Notes: a model not told the origin generated them from the sequence alone. 64,000 nt of DNA from GCA-002704185 sp902588515 (GCA_902588515.1 CACIPP010000004.1:20617-84616); one strand, 5' to 3'. Shown: positions 33,757-43,512, counted from the first letter of the stretch. A program made the numbers and translations.

Positions 33757-34257
33757 TTGATACTTTTTGCTATAGATCCCGGGGTAAATGGTGCTTGTAG
33801 TGTCTATGTAGATAGAAAACTGTCCAAAGTATTTGATGTACCAACTATGACGGATGGAAAAAAAAATAAGAAACAAATTAATGCCGCTCAACTGTCAAAA
33901 ATTGTAAAACAAACAATTGAGGACCAAAAGGAGGAAATTAGCGTCATTATCGAGAGAGTTAGTGCGATGCCAGGTCAAGGTGTAACTAGCATGTTTAATT
34001 TTGGCCAATCGTTTGGTGTGATTAAAGGTATATTCTCTACTCTTGAGATACCCATATATTTTGTTAGCCCAGCTAAATGGAAGAAACATTTTAATTTAAT
34101 TGGATCTGAAAAAGACGCAAGTAGGACAAAAGCGATAGAATTATTCCCAAAATTTTCTAATGAAATCTCTAGGAAAAAAGATGCGAATAAAGCAGATGCA
34201 ATTTTAATAGGAAAATATTTTTTAGACCACTTTAATAATGGAGGTTATCATGGCTAA
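33757..34257 (+). CDS. Phage-type RuvC-like Holliday junction resolvase
   Basis: The 166-residue protein has an RNase H-like fold with likely acidic site residues Asp7 (AIDPG), Glu66 (IIERV), Asp142 and Asp147 (KKDANKADA). The segments SAMPGQGVTSMFNFGQSFGV and VSPAKWKK, then SEKDASRTKAIELFP, resemble RuvC-like nucleases of phages rather than classical RuvC. It has a TTG start and occupies the canonical ruvC place after yebC, but ruvA and ruvB are not beside it. It overlaps ybgC slightly. Junction resolution is inferred from the family. Confidence 0.85.
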   Translation: MILFAIDPGVNGACSVYVDRKLSKVFDVPTMTDGKKNKKQINAAQLSKIVKQTIEDQKEEISVIIERVSAMPGQGVTSMFNFGQSFGVIKGIFSTLEIPIYFVSPAKWKKHFNLIGSEKDASRTKAIELFPKFSNEISRKKDANKADAILIGKYFLDHFNNGGYHG

Positions 34258-34648
34258 TTTTAGTTTAAAAGTATATTACGAAGATACGGATGCCGAAGGT
34301 ATCGTATATTATGCAAATTATTTAAAATATTTTGAAAGAGCTAGAACAGAGTTAATTTATTCATGTGGTTTAAATCATAAAGATATATTATCAAAATATG
34401 AAATTAGAATTGTAGTGAAATCATGCAATGTCGAATTTAAAAGACCTGCCAAGTTTGAGGATAATTTGAATGTTTTTACAAAAATAATAAAAATATCACC
34501 AGTCAGAATCACTATGGAGCAAAAAATACTGAGAAAAGAAGATGTCTTAGTTGACGGAAAAATAGACCTTGTGACCATCGATAACAATGGTTTACCAAAA
34601 AAAATGCCTGATGAACTATATAATAAGTTTAAAAATAGTATTTCTTAG
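34250..34648 (+). CDS. ybgC: YbgC-family acyl-CoA thioesterase
   Basis: A hotdog-fold thioesterase with the active-site stretch VYYEDTDAEGIVYYANYLKYFERARTE (Asp after YED). I choose ATG 34250 because GGAGG sits at 34240-34244; an upstream ATG at 34238 overlaps that ribosome site. 132 residues fits the family. The gene heads the tol-pal cluster as in other proteobacteria and may act on phospholipid-related acyl thioesters. Confidence 0.94.
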   Translation: MANFSLKVYYEDTDAEGIVYYANYLKYFERARTELIYSCGLNHKDILSKYEIRIVVKSCNVEFKRPAKFEDNLNVFTKIIKISPVRITMEQKILRKEDVLVDGKIDLVTIDNNGLPKKMPDELYNKFKNSIS

Positions 34649-34705
34649 AAAATTAGGGTAATAGATTGCCAAATTAATGACATTATTTGATTTTAGGGAG
34701 GTTTA

Positions 34706-35380
34706 ATGGATCAAGTTACTACAGGCGCAGCTGCTATAGCTACAACGGATTTTTCCATAATAACATTATTTATGAGAGCGGATTTAATTGTCAAATCTGT
34801 AATTATAATTTTAATAGTCTCTTCAATATATTCTTGGGCTTTAATATTTGAGAAACATAAGATTTTTAAAAAAATAAATTTAACAAGTAATAACTTTGAA
34901 AAAAAATTCTGGGACTCTAAATCTGCGCAGGAAATTTATAAAAAAACTAGCGAGAAAGATGAAGATCCAATGACGAAAGTTTTCAGGGTAGGCATGGATA
35001 CATTAAATGAACATAAAAATAGAAGCGCAAAAGAGTCTAATGAAATCGTAAAACGGATGATGGATGTGGCTATTGATAAAGAAATAGAAGGGTATGAAAA
35101 AAATTTAACAATACTTGCTACCATAGGTTCGGTTGCACCCTTCGTAGGATTATTTGGAACCGTGTGGGGTATAATGAATTCCTTTCAATCAATCGCAATC
35201 TCAAGAAATACAAGTTTAGCAATCGTTGCACCTGGAATTGCCGAAGCTTTATTTGCAACTGCTTTAGGACTTTTAGCAGCAATCCCTGCAGTTGTTGCAT
35301 ACAATCGATACTCTAATAGCTCAAGACTTTATACTCAAAAATTAGAAAACTTCTCACGTAGCTTCCTAACAATAATTTAA
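34706..35380 (+). CDS. tolQ: Tol-Pal system protein TolQ
   Basis: TolQ is the proton-channel subunit of the Tol motor in the inner membrane. Three hydrophobic helices are visible (LIVKSVIIILIVSSIYSWALIF; ATIGSVAPFVGLFGTVWGIM; FATALGLLAAIPAVVAYNRY). The GxxAPFxGLxGTVxGI motif is conserved. A GGGAGG ribosome site precedes the ATG. 224 residues is normal. Confidence 0.96.
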   Translation: MDQVTTGAAAIATTDFSIITLFMRADLIVKSVIIILIVSSIYSWALIFEKHKIFKKINLTSNNFEKKFWDSKSAQEIYKKTSEKDEDPMTKVFRVGMDTLNEHKNRSAKESNEIVKRMMDVAIDKEIEGYEKNLTILATIGSVAPFVGLFGTVWGIMNSFQSIAISRNTSLAIVAPGIAEALFATALGLLAAIPAVVAYNRYSNSSRLYTQKLENFSRSFLTII

Positions 35381-35382
35381 TA

Positions 35383-35802
35383 ATGGCGATTAATTTACAA
35401 AAATCTGAAAGACGCTCTAGAAATGTAATGAGTGAGATAAATGTCACCCCCTTTGTTGATGTAATGCTAGTTCTTTTGATTGTTTTCATGGTTACTGCAC
35501 CAATGTTAACAGTAGGAGTCCCAGTAAATTTACCAGAAAGCGAAGCAGATTCTTTGCCAGACGATAGAGAGCCTTTAACGGTTTCAATTAATTCAAAGGG
35601 AGAGGTTTTTGTACAAGATACTAAAGTTGCATTTAACGAGCTTGTTGCAAAATTACTTGCAATTTCTAAAAACAGAACGGACACTAGAATTTATGTTAGA
35701 GGAGACAAAAACATTAATTATGGCAGGGTTATGGAAGTTATGGGTAATCTAGCGGGATCGGGATTTACAAAAGTTGCACTAATATCTCAAACCAAAAGAT
35801 AA
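35383..35802 (+). CDS. tolR: Tol-Pal system protein TolR
   Basis: TolR pairs with TolQ. The single N-terminal helix carries the motor aspartate in VTPFVDVMLVLLIVFMVTAPML, followed by a periplasmic domain with GEVFVQDTKV and IYVRGDKNINYGRVMEVM. 139 residues fits. It begins 2 bases after tolQ. Confidence 0.96.
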   Translation: MAINLQKSERRSRNVMSEINVTPFVDVMLVLLIVFMVTAPMLTVGVPVNLPESEADSLPDDREPLTVSINSKGEVFVQDTKVAFNELVAKLLAISKNRTDTRIYVRGDKNINYGRVMEVMGNLAGSGFTKVALISQTKR

Positions 35803-35805
35803 TTT

Positions 35806-36621
35806 ATGTATAAAAGTTTTTCGTTATCACTTTTATTTCATTTCTTTATTATTCTATTTACTATGATTACAATGCCATTCGTGGTCAAAAAACCAATAGA
35901 TGTGCCTCCAATTATAGCTATAGATTTGATACAAATTTCTGACAAAACCCAATTACCTTTTGCACCAAAAGCAAAAGAGATTATTGAAAAAATTAAGGAA
36001 AAAGAGAAAGAAAGGCTTGTTACAAAACAAGCGCCACCCAAAATAATACCTAAAGAAAAATTAGATGCTGTTCCTTTACCAGATAATATAAAAAAAAAGG
36101 TTGAAGAAAAAAAGAAAAAACAGAATCCAGAGGAAGTTAAGGAAAAAATTAGGCAGTCCTCAGAATTTGAAAAAAAAGAGTTGTTTGATCCTAATAAAAT
36201 AGCAGCCTTAATTGATAAATCTAAAGAAGAACAAGCTGATGTTCAAGCAAAGAAAAGTTTAGAAATTACCCAATCTCAAGATAATACAGTAAGTTTAGAT
36301 AAGGGATTAACTATTACCCAAGAAGATGCTATTAAAGCTCAAATCTTTAAATGCTGGAATATCCCTTTGGGCCTTCCATATGATGAGGATTTAACGGTAA
36401 GAATTAAATTACAATTAAAACCGGATGGGTCAATTATGAGTTCTGAAATTTTAGATCATGCAAGAATGAATAAGCCAGGTCAGGGCTTTTACAAAGTATT
36501 GGCTGAAAGCGCATTACGTGCAGTTAAATTGTGTGATCCCTTAAAAATGCCAACAACTGGATACAATAAGTGGAAAGATTTACAACTTAATTTTGACGCA
36601 AAAGAAATGTTAAAAGGATAA
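35806..36621 (+). CDS. tolA: TolA-like envelope protein
   Basis: The 271-residue protein has one N-terminal membrane helix (SLLFHFFIILFTMITMPFV), a long Lys/Glu/Pro-rich periplasmic linker and a C-terminal TonB/TolA-like domain (KCWNIPLGLPYDEDLTVRIKLQL and the conserved Cys in VKLCDP). It lies between tolR and tolB, which settles the identity although the linker is low complexity. It should connect the TolQR motor to the outer-membrane Pal/TolB complex. Confidence 0.9.
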   Translation: MYKSFSLSLLFHFFIILFTMITMPFVVKKPIDVPPIIAIDLIQISDKTQLPFAPKAKEIIEKIKEKEKERLVTKQAPPKIIPKEKLDAVPLPDNIKKKVEEKKKKQNPEEVKEKIRQSSEFEKKELFDPNKIAALIDKSKEEQADVQAKKSLEITQSQDNTVSLDKGLTITQEDAIKAQIFKCWNIPLGLPYDEDLTVRIKLQLKPDGSIMSSEILDHARMNKPGQGFYKVLAESALRAVKLCDPLKMPTTGYNKWKDLQLNFDAKEMLKG

Positions 36622-37959
36622 ATGAAAAAAATATTTTTTATATTATTAATCGTATTTTTAAATACAAACCTTAATGCAGCAGTTAAAATTGATATTACCA
36701 GAGGAAATTTAGAACCATTGCCAGCGGCAGTGTCAGACTTTTACATTGACAATCCTGATAAATTTTCTGAAGGTATTAAAAAACTTAATCTTGAAAGCAA
36801 CTTACCGGAAGTTATTAAAAATAATTTAAAGAGATCAGGTTTATTCTATATTCTAGATAAAAAATCTCATATTCAAAAACCAAAATTATCACACCTTAAA
36901 CCTCGTTTTGAAGATTGGTCTTTAATCAAAGCGCAAATAATGATTTCAGGAAAAATAAAAATTGATGAAAAGGGTAGACTTAGAGTTGAGTTCAGATTGT
37001 GGGATGTAGTTTCTGCAAAAGAAATTGAAGGATTGGCTTTATTTGCGACCCCTAAATCTTGGAGAAGAATTGGTCATATAATTTCTGATAAAATTTACCA
37101 ACGTATGACGGGTGAAGAGGGGTACTTTGATACAAGAATCATTTATGTTGCTGAGAGCGGTCCAAAGGACAGAAGAATAAAAAAACTCGCTATTATGGAC
37201 CAAGATGGTGCAAATAATAAATTTTTAACATTAGGTAATGAATTAGTTCTTACACCTAGATTTAATCCAAATTCTCAACTTGTAACTTATATGTCTTACT
37301 TTAAAAATTTACCAAGAGTATATTTGTTAAACATTGAAACTGGTGTTCAGGAAATTGTAGGTGATTTTCCAGGTATGACATTTGCTCCTCGTTTTTCACC
37401 CAATGGTAATAAAGTAATAATGAGTTTTGCAAAAGATGGTAATTCAGATATTTACACTATGGATTTAAAAAGCAGAGTAGTTGAACAATTAACATCTCAC
37501 CCTTCTATTGACACTTCACCTTCTTATTCACCTGATGGAAGATTTGTTGTGTTTAATTCTGACAGAAGTGGCTTCCAACAGCTTTATGTAATGAGAAGCG
37601 ATGGAAGAAAAGTTAAAAGAATTTCTCGAGGCAAAGGATTGTATGGAACACCTGTTTGGTCGCCTCGTGGAGACTTAATAGCATTCACAAAAATTTTTAA
37701 AGGTAAATTTTATATTGGTGTTATGAGAACGGACGGCTCTGGAGAGAGATTATTAACTGAAAACTTCTATCAAGAAGCACCTTCATGGTCCCCAAATGGT
37801 AGAGTATTGATATTTTATCGTGAAACTGCAGCTAGAAAAAAGGGTGTTGGAGCAAGCTCTAAATTATGGTCAATAGATATTACAGGATATAATGAAGTAA
37901 AGCTTAAAACTCCATCTGATGCTTCAGACCCTTCATGGTCTAGTTTATTATCAAAATAA
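36622..37959 (+). CDS. tolB: Tol-Pal system beta-propeller protein TolB
   Basis: A signal peptide (cleavage after LNAA) is followed by an N-terminal domain and repeated WSP/FSPDG propeller blades (for example PSYSPDGRFVVFNSDRSG and APSWSPNGRVLIF). TolB is periplasmic and binds Pal. 445 residues is the family size. It starts directly at the stop of tolA. Confidence 0.97.
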   Translation: MKKIFFILLIVFLNTNLNAAVKIDITRGNLEPLPAAVSDFYIDNPDKFSEGIKKLNLESNLPEVIKNNLKRSGLFYILDKKSHIQKPKLSHLKPRFEDWSLIKAQIMISGKIKIDEKGRLRVEFRLWDVVSAKEIEGLALFATPKSWRRIGHIISDKIYQRMTGEEGYFDTRIIYVAESGPKDRRIKKLAIMDQDGANNKFLTLGNELVLTPRFNPNSQLVTYMSYFKNLPRVYLLNIETGVQEIVGDFPGMTFAPRFSPNGNKVIMSFAKDGNSDIYTMDLKSRVVEQLTSHPSIDTSPSYSPDGRFVVFNSDRSGFQQLYVMRSDGRKVKRISRGKGLYGTPVWSPRGDLIAFTKIFKGKFYIGVMRTDGSGERLLTENFYQEAPSWSPNGRVLIFYRETAARKKGVGASSKLWSIDITGYNEVKLKTPSDASDPSWSSLLSK

Positions 37960-38047
37960 AGCTAAATTCATAAAAATTTAATTAATAATTGTGTATATTT
38001 TCTCTTGATAAAAGACTGCAATTATGTAGAAGTGAGGAAAATCGTAA

Positions 38048-38524
38048 ATGAGGTTAAAGATGTCTTTAAAAAATATAAAAAATCTAATCCTAGTAGTTTT
38101 TTTAGGTTTCCTTCTAACAGCTTGTGCAACAAGTTCTAGAAAGCCTGGAAAAGATTATTACACTGGTTCGGATACTGTTAAGTTTCTAGCTTCTGGTGTT
38201 CCAGATAGAGTTTTTTTCGCAACTAACAGATCTAGCTTACATTCAGGTGCTAAAGGTACATTGAATAAGCAAGCTGCATACATTAAGAGCAGCGGCATCA
38301 GTGTTGTTGTAGAAGGTCATGCTGATGAAAGGGGTACAAGAGAGTACAACCTTGCATTAGGTGAAAGAAGAGCTAACGCAGTTAAAGATTATTTAATGAG
38401 CCAAGGTGTAGCTAGTAGTAAAATTACTGTCATAAGCTACGGTAAAGAAAGACCTGTAAATCCAGAGTCTTCTAGATTAGCTTGGTCTCAAAACAGACGA
38501 TCAGTAACTGTTAAATCTAAATAA
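38048..38524 (+). CDS. pal: Peptidoglycan-associated lipoprotein Pal
   Basis: The lipobox LLTAC marks Cys26 as the lipidated residue when counted from ATG 38048; an ATG at 38060 would also give a complete signal, and both have a GAGG element upstream. The OmpA-like peptidoglycan domain shows VVEGHADERGTREYNLALGERRANAVKDYL. Pal anchors the outer membrane to the wall. A strong terminator follows, ending the tol-pal transcript. Confidence 0.96.
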   Translation: MRLKMSLKNIKNLILVVFLGFLLTACATSSRKPGKDYYTGSDTVKFLASGVPDRVFFATNRSSLHSGAKGTLNKQAAYIKSSGISVVVEGHADERGTREYNLALGERRANAVKDYLMSQGVASSKITVISYGKERPVNPESSRLAWSQNRRSVTVKSK

Positions 38525-38540
38525 TTATAATTATATTTTA

Positions 38541-38575
38541 AAAAAAGACCCTGTTTTAAACAGGGTCTTTTTTTT
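38541..38575 (+). terminator. Rho-independent terminator after pal
   Basis: An A-tract precedes GACCCTG (38547-38553), a 7-base TTTTAAA loop and CAGGGTC (38561-38567), followed by eight T. The A-tract lets it work on the minus strand too. It is the clearest intrinsic terminator in the window and separates the tol-pal genes from cpoB. Confidence 0.92.
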
Positions 38576-38602
38576 GCCAACATTTAAAATATACTCAATT
38601 TA

Positions 38603-39523
38603 ATGAAAAAATTATTTTTTTATATTCTAATCACTATAGTAACTACTAATGCTTTCGCTGATGAAAAATTAAACAAAGTCTTGGATGAATTAAAACAAAT
38701 TAAAAAAGATATAAAAGTTTTAGAAAAGGCAGTTTATAGTCAAAGCTTCAAAGGAAAAGGATCATCTGGAACGTCAGGATCACTTGAAGGTGCTTTAACA
38801 AGACAATTAGTTAAAATTACAGAACTAGAAGAACAAATCCAAAAATTAACAGCCTCAAATGAAGATACTCTTTTTAAAATGGATCAACTAACTGAGCGAT
38901 TAGAAAAAATTCAAGCAGACAATGAACTAAGACTTTCTGACTTAGAGTCAGGAGATCCTAAAAAAATTGCTAAGAAAAACAAAGATAAGAAAAAAAGGCT
39001 TCCTGGCACTGATAAGCCATCAAGTTTAGGAACAGTTGTCATGAAGAGTGACCAAAAAACGAAATCTGTAAGTCCAGCTGGAGTTGTTCAAACTGAAAAA
39101 GTAAAGTCTACTAATTTATTGCCAAAAGGTACTCCAGAAAAACAATATGGATTTGCGACCAGTTTTATTAAAGTCGGCGACTATGAAAAAGCAGAATTAG
39201 CACTTAAAGAATTTGTAGAAAAAAATCCTAAACATAAATTAGCAGGTAGCGCACAGTATTGGTATGCTGAAACTTTTTATATTAGACAATTATATCACGA
39301 TGCCGCTGCAGCATATTTAGATGGATACCAAAAGTATCCTAAAAGCTCAAAAGGCCCGCAAAATTTACTTAAGCTAGGAATTACTCTTTCAGAATTAGGT
39401 GAAAAAGATCAAGGATGCACAATGTTAAATGGAATTCAGCAACAGTACCCTAATGCTAGCAAATCTGTAATCCAAAAAGCAAAGTATGAAAAAAAGAAAT
39501 TTAAGTGCCAAAAAACTGGTTAA
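38603..39523 (+). CDS. cpoB: Tol-Pal coordinator CpoB (YbgF)
   Basis: A Sec signal peptide (cleavage after AFA) leads into a coiled-coil region (LEEQIQKLTASNEDTLF) and a C-terminal TPR domain (YGFATSFIKVGDYEKAELALKEFVEKNP and similar). CpoB links Tol function with wall synthesis at division. The middle is low complexity and lysine rich. Its end overlaps tilS by 38 bases. Confidence 0.93.
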   Translation: MKKLFFYILITIVTTNAFADEKLNKVLDELKQIKKDIKVLEKAVYSQSFKGKGSSGTSGSLEGALTRQLVKITELEEQIQKLTASNEDTLFKMDQLTERLEKIQADNELRLSDLESGDPKKIAKKNKDKKKRLPGTDKPSSLGTVVMKSDQKTKSVSPAGVVQTEKVKSTNLLPKGTPEKQYGFATSFIKVGDYEKAELALKEFVEKNPKHKLAGSAQYWYAETFYIRQLYHDAAAAYLDGYQKYPKSSKGPQNLLKLGITLSELGEKDQGCTMLNGIQQQYPNASKSVIQKAKYEKKKFKCQKTG

Positions 39524-40502
39524 ATTATCTGGGAAAGAATTTCATTTATATAATAAATTTGAAAAAAAATTATTTAAAATAGCTAAACAAAAAAAATTAG
39601 CTTTGGCTGTATCCGGCGGTCCAGATAGCTTGGCCTTGTCAGTTTTATCAAAAGTTTTTTCTGTAAAATATAAGATTAAGTTAATTGCACTATTAATTGA
39701 CCACAACTTGCGAAAAAATAGTTTTAAGGAGGTAACAAAAGTTTCTAATGAACTAAAAAAATTCCAAATTAAAACTAAAATTTTAAAAATTAAAAGTAAA
39801 ATTACATCAAATCTTCACGCTACAGCTAGGCATATGAGATATGAGCTAATGATGAATTTCTGTAAAAAGAATAAAATTAAGTATTTATTAATAGGTCATC
39901 AAAATGATGATGTAATTGAAAATTTTTATATTAGATTAAGTAGAGGAAGTGGATTATTTGGTTTAGCGCCAATCGAAGTTATAAAAAAATATAAATCTAT
40001 TGAATTTATTAGGCCTTTGCTAGATTTTAAAAAAAAAGATTTATCGAAAATTGCATCAAAAAATTTTAATTTTATTCTAAAGGATCCCTCTAATAGTAAA
40101 GACCTGTATTTAAGATCAAGAATTAGAAAGCTAAAAAATCAACTAGAGAAGGAAGGTTTAAATCAGGATAGAATAAATTCAACTCTTGCCAACTTGGCCT
40201 CAGCTAAATCAGCAATCGAGCACTTTACTAGGGTTGCAGAGAAAAAATATTTACTTAAAAATGGAAAGAAAATGACTATTAATAAAAGATTATTTACTAA
40301 TGAACCATACGAAATTAGATTTAGGGTTCTTTCAAACCTATTTTTGAAATTATCTAAAAAAGATTTTCCTCCACGTTCCAAAAGCATTAATCGGTTAATT
40401 AATCTTTGTAATGGAAAAAAAATTTCAAAAATGACATTGGGCGGTTATATTTTCGCTAATGGACATAAAAATGTCATTGTTTTTAGAGAAAACAGGGTCT
40501 AA
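39486..40502 (+). CDS. tilS: tRNA(Ile)-lysidine synthase
   Basis: TilS modifies C34 of the tRNA-Ile that reads AUA, essential in most bacteria. The PP-loop motif is SGGPDSLALSVL, followed by LLIDHNLRKNS, and HQNDDVIENFYIRLSRGSGLFGL. At 338 residues it is short compared with enzymes of 430, lacking most of the C-terminal domain. The 38-base overlap with cpoB suggests tight packing. The tilS-ftsH pair is widely conserved. Confidence 0.94.
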   Translation: MKKRNLSAKKLVKLSGKEFHLYNKFEKKLFKIAKQKKLALAVSGGPDSLALSVLSKVFSVKYKIKLIALLIDHNLRKNSFKEVTKVSNELKKFQIKTKILKIKSKITSNLHATARHMRYELMMNFCKKNKIKYLLIGHQNDDVIENFYIRLSRGSGLFGLAPIEVIKKYKSIEFIRPLLDFKKKDLSKIASKNFNFILKDPSNSKDLYLRSRIRKLKNQLEKEGLNQDRINSTLANLASAKSAIEHFTRVAEKKYLLKNGKKMTINKRLFTNEPYEIRFRVLSNLFLKLSKKDFPPRSKSINRLINLCNGKKISKMTLGGYIFANGHKNVIVFRENRV

Positions 40503-40556
40503 ATGTGCCAATTAGGTGCTTGTAGATTGTAAATAAATACTTATTTATTATAAGAT

Positions 40557-42449
40557 ATGAATATGAAAAATTTGATGATGTGGGGAATAATTGTCCTATT
40601 AGTCTTAGGACTTTTTAACCTATTTCAAAATCCAAATAGAACAACTGCAACAAAAGATTTACCCTTTTCAACATTCATAACAGAAGTTGAAAAAGGAAAC
40701 ATAACTTCAGTTGATATTAAAGGAAATCAAATTGAGGGAAACTTTTCAAATGGAGCAAAATTTAAAACTTATTCACCAAATTATCCAAACTTAGTCGAAA
40801 GATTAACAGAAAAAGGCGTTGCAATATCTGCAGGTCCTTCTGAAGATAAAATGCCGTCCTTTTTAGGAATCCTGTTGTCATGGTTCCCGATGTTGTTGTT
40901 AATTGGGGTTTGGATATTTTTTATGCGCCAGATGCAGGGAGGAAAAGGTGGCGCAATGGGCTTTGGAAAGTCAAAAGCAAAACTGTTAACCGAAGCACAA
41001 GGAAGAGTAACATTTAGAGATGTCGCTGGCGTCGAAGAAGCTAAAGAAGAATTAGAAGAAGTTGTAGAATTTTTAAAAGATCCTAGAAGGTACCAAAAAT
41101 TAGGTGGCAAAATTCCAAAAGGCGCATTATTAGTTGGCCCCCCAGGCACAGGTAAAACATTAATTGCAAGAGCAGTTGCAGGAGAAGCAAATGTTCCTTT
41201 CTTCACGATATCAGGTTCAGACTTTGTTGAAATGTTCGTGGGTGTTGGTGCGTCAAGAGTAAGAGACATGTTTGAGCAAGGTAAAAAAAATGCCCCATGT
41301 ATTATTTTTATTGATGAGATTGATGCAGTTGGTAGAAGTAGAGGTGCAGGGCTTGGTGGTGGTAACGATGAGAGAGAACAAACACTTAACCAGCTACTTG
41401 TAGAGATGGATGGTTTTGAAACTAATGAAGGAGTAATTTTAATTGCAGCAACTAATAGACCAGATGTACTAGATCCTGCTTTATTAAGACCTGGTAGATT
41501 CGATAGACAAGTTGTAGTTCCAAATCCTGATATTATTGGAAGAGAAGCTATTCTTAAAGTTCACTTAAAAAAAATATCATACGGTCCAGATGTAAATCCT
41601 AGAACAGTTGCAAGAGGCACTCCAGGATTTTCTGGTGCAGATTTAGCCAATATAGTTAATGAAGCCGCACTTTTAGCTGCGAGAAAAAATAAACGAATTG
41701 TAACTATGGTAGATTTAGAAGAGGCTAAAGATAAAGTTATGATGGGAGCAGAGAGAAGATCCATGGTTATGACAGAAGACGAGAGAAAACTTACAGCATA
41801 TCACGAAAGTGGACATGCTATCGTATCTTTAAATCAGCCAGCATCAGATCCAATTCATAAAGCAACAATAATCCCGAGAGGAAGAGCTCTCGGCATGGTA
41901 ATGAGATTGCCAGAAAGAGATCAACTTTCAATCACTAGAGAGAAGATGTTTGCAGATATTGCTGTTGGAAGCGGGGGAAGAATAGCTGAAGAGATGATTT
42001 TTGGTTACGACAAAATAACATCAGGCGCATCTTCGGATATAGAGATGGTTACAAAAATGGCTAAGAACATGGTCACTAGGTTTGGAATGAGTGATGAACT
42101 AGGTTTTTTAGCTTACCAGGAAAACGAGGAAGAAGTATTTCTTGGAAGGTCGGTTGCAAGACAACAAAACGTGTCAGAAGAAACAGCTAAGAAAATTGAC
42201 TCTGAAGTAAAAAAAATCGTTGAAAAAGGTTATAACACTGCAAAAGATATTTTAAATAAAAAAGCTGATGATTTGCACAAGCTTGCTAAAGCTTTGTTAG
42301 AGTATGAAACACTTTCAGGTGACGAGATCAGAGATTTAATTTTAAGAGACATCTATCCAAGTAGAAATCAAAAAATAGATAATGACAAAAGTCCCAAACA
42401 AGAAAGTGCGTTAGGATCTATTGGATTAAAGCCTAAATTACAAAACTAA
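40557..42449 (+). CDS. ftsH: ATP-dependent zinc metalloprotease FtsH
   Basis: FtsH is the membrane-anchored AAA protease regulated by HflKC. Two N-terminal helices enclose a periplasmic domain. Walker A is GPPGTGKTL, Walker B IIFIDEIDAVGRSRGAG, the SRH region has ATNRPDVLDPALLRPGRFDR, and the zinc site is HESGHA. 630 residues is complete. folP follows after 7 bases. Confidence 0.98.
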   Translation: MNMKNLMMWGIIVLLVLGLFNLFQNPNRTTATKDLPFSTFITEVEKGNITSVDIKGNQIEGNFSNGAKFKTYSPNYPNLVERLTEKGVAISAGPSEDKMPSFLGILLSWFPMLLLIGVWIFFMRQMQGGKGGAMGFGKSKAKLLTEAQGRVTFRDVAGVEEAKEELEEVVEFLKDPRRYQKLGGKIPKGALLVGPPGTGKTLIARAVAGEANVPFFTISGSDFVEMFVGVGASRVRDMFEQGKKNAPCIIFIDEIDAVGRSRGAGLGGGNDEREQTLNQLLVEMDGFETNEGVILIAATNRPDVLDPALLRPGRFDRQVVVPNPDIIGREAILKVHLKKISYGPDVNPRTVARGTPGFSGADLANIVNEAALLAARKNKRIVTMVDLEEAKDKVMMGAERRSMVMTEDERKLTAYHESGHAIVSLNQPASDPIHKATIIPRGRALGMVMRLPERDQLSITREKMFADIAVGSGGRIAEEMIFGYDKITSGASSDIEMVTKMAKNMVTRFGMSDELGFLAYQENEEEVFLGRSVARQQNVSEETAKKIDSEVKKIVEKGYNTAKDILNKKADDLHKLAKALLEYETLSGDEIRDLILRDIYPSRNQKIDNDKSPKQESALGSIGLKPKLQN

Positions 42450-42456
42450 ACTTCAA

Positions 42457-43512
42457 ATGGTCAAAGTTTACGTGAGACCGTTAGAATTTTCTTACGGCTC
42501 TGATGCTAAACATTTAGTTAAATCAAAAATAGCAAAAAAATTATGTGGAAGGGAAGATATTTCATTCTCAGCAGTTGAGGTAATTTTAAGAGGCAGAAAA
42601 ATTATAAAACAAACAATTAAAATCAATAATCTAAATAAATTTAAAAATATAAAAAGTAACAATTTTAAACAATTAATTAGTAACATAGTTACAAAAAGAA
42701 AACCCTATCTTGGATTAAGTTTAGATAAGCCAAAATTATGCGGTATATTAAATATAACTCCTGATAGTTTTTCAGATGGCGGGCAATACTACAAACAAAA
42801 TTCAGCAATTAAGCATGCAAAAAAATTGTTAAATGATGGCGCTGATATTATCGATATAGGCGGCGAGTCAACCAGGCCCGGGGCTGATTTTGTCTCGATT
42901 AAAGAGGAAAAGAAAAGAATTTTAAACGTTATAAAAAATCTAAAAAAATTTAAAGTCTCTGCTGATACTAGAAAGGCAGAGATTATGATTGACTCAATTA
43001 AGAATGGAGCAAGGATAATTAATGATGTTTCTGCACTTGAATTTGATAAAAATTCAATAAACGTTATCTTAAAATTTAAACCTAATGTAATTTTAAATCA
43101 TTCGAAAGGTACGCCACAAACTATGCAAAAAAGTCCAAAATATAAAAATGTTGTGTTAGATATTTATGATTTTTTAGAAAATAAAATAAATCTACTAGTA
43201 AAACTAGGTCTAAAAAAAGACAAAATTATAATAGATCCAGGTATTGGCTTTGGAAAAAATTTAAACCATAATTTAAAATTAATGAGTAATATTTCAATAT
43301 TTCATGCGTTAGGATGCCCGATTATGCTGGGTTCATCTCGAAAAAGTTTTATTGCAAAAGTTATGAAAACAAAAGTAACAAAAGATAGAATTGGTGGAAC
43401 CATAGCGTCTGTATTAATAGGGGCCAATCAAGGTGTACAATTCTTTCGAGTTCATGATATAGCTGCAACAAAAGAAGCTTTAAGTATTTATAAATCTTTA
43501 GTGAATATATGA
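42457..43512 (+). CDS. folP: Dihydropteroate synthase with N-terminal extension
   Basis: DHPS makes dihydropteroate for folate. GILNITPDSFSDGG and DIGGESTRPGA are the pterin-binding motifs, SADTRKAEIM and IIDPGIGFGK follow. The core begins near residue 90; the first 85-90 residues (VYVRPLEFSYGSDAKHLV..) form an extra domain also seen in alphaproteobacterial homologues. It overlaps glmM by ATGA. Confidence 0.95.
   Translation: MVKVYVRPLEFSYGSDAKHLVKSKIAKKLCGREDISFSAVEVILRGRKIIKQTIKINNLNKFKNIKSNNFKQLISNIVTKRKPYLGLSLDKPKLCGILNITPDSFSDGGQYYKQNSAIKHAKKLLNDGADIIDIGGESTRPGADFVSIKEEKKRILNVIKNLKKFKVSADTRKAEIMIDSIKNGARIINDVSALEFDKNSINVILKFKPNVILNHSKGTPQTMQKSPKYKNVVLDIYDFLENKINLLVKLGLKKDKIIIDPGIGFGKNLNHNLKLMSNISIFHALGCPIMLGSSRKSFIAKVMKTKVTKDRIGGTIASVLIGANQGVQFFRVHDIAATKEALSIYKSLVNI

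Noticed and set aside
37960..38047. Promoter before pal (TTGATA and a weak downstream hexamer)
   Set aside because: The -10 match is poor at any acceptable spacing, so I do not list it.
40503..40556. Promoter or heat-shock element before ftsH
   Set aside because: TTGTAA and TATAAG at 16-base spacing are present, but the -10 is almost at the start codon and no sigma-32 consensus is visible.
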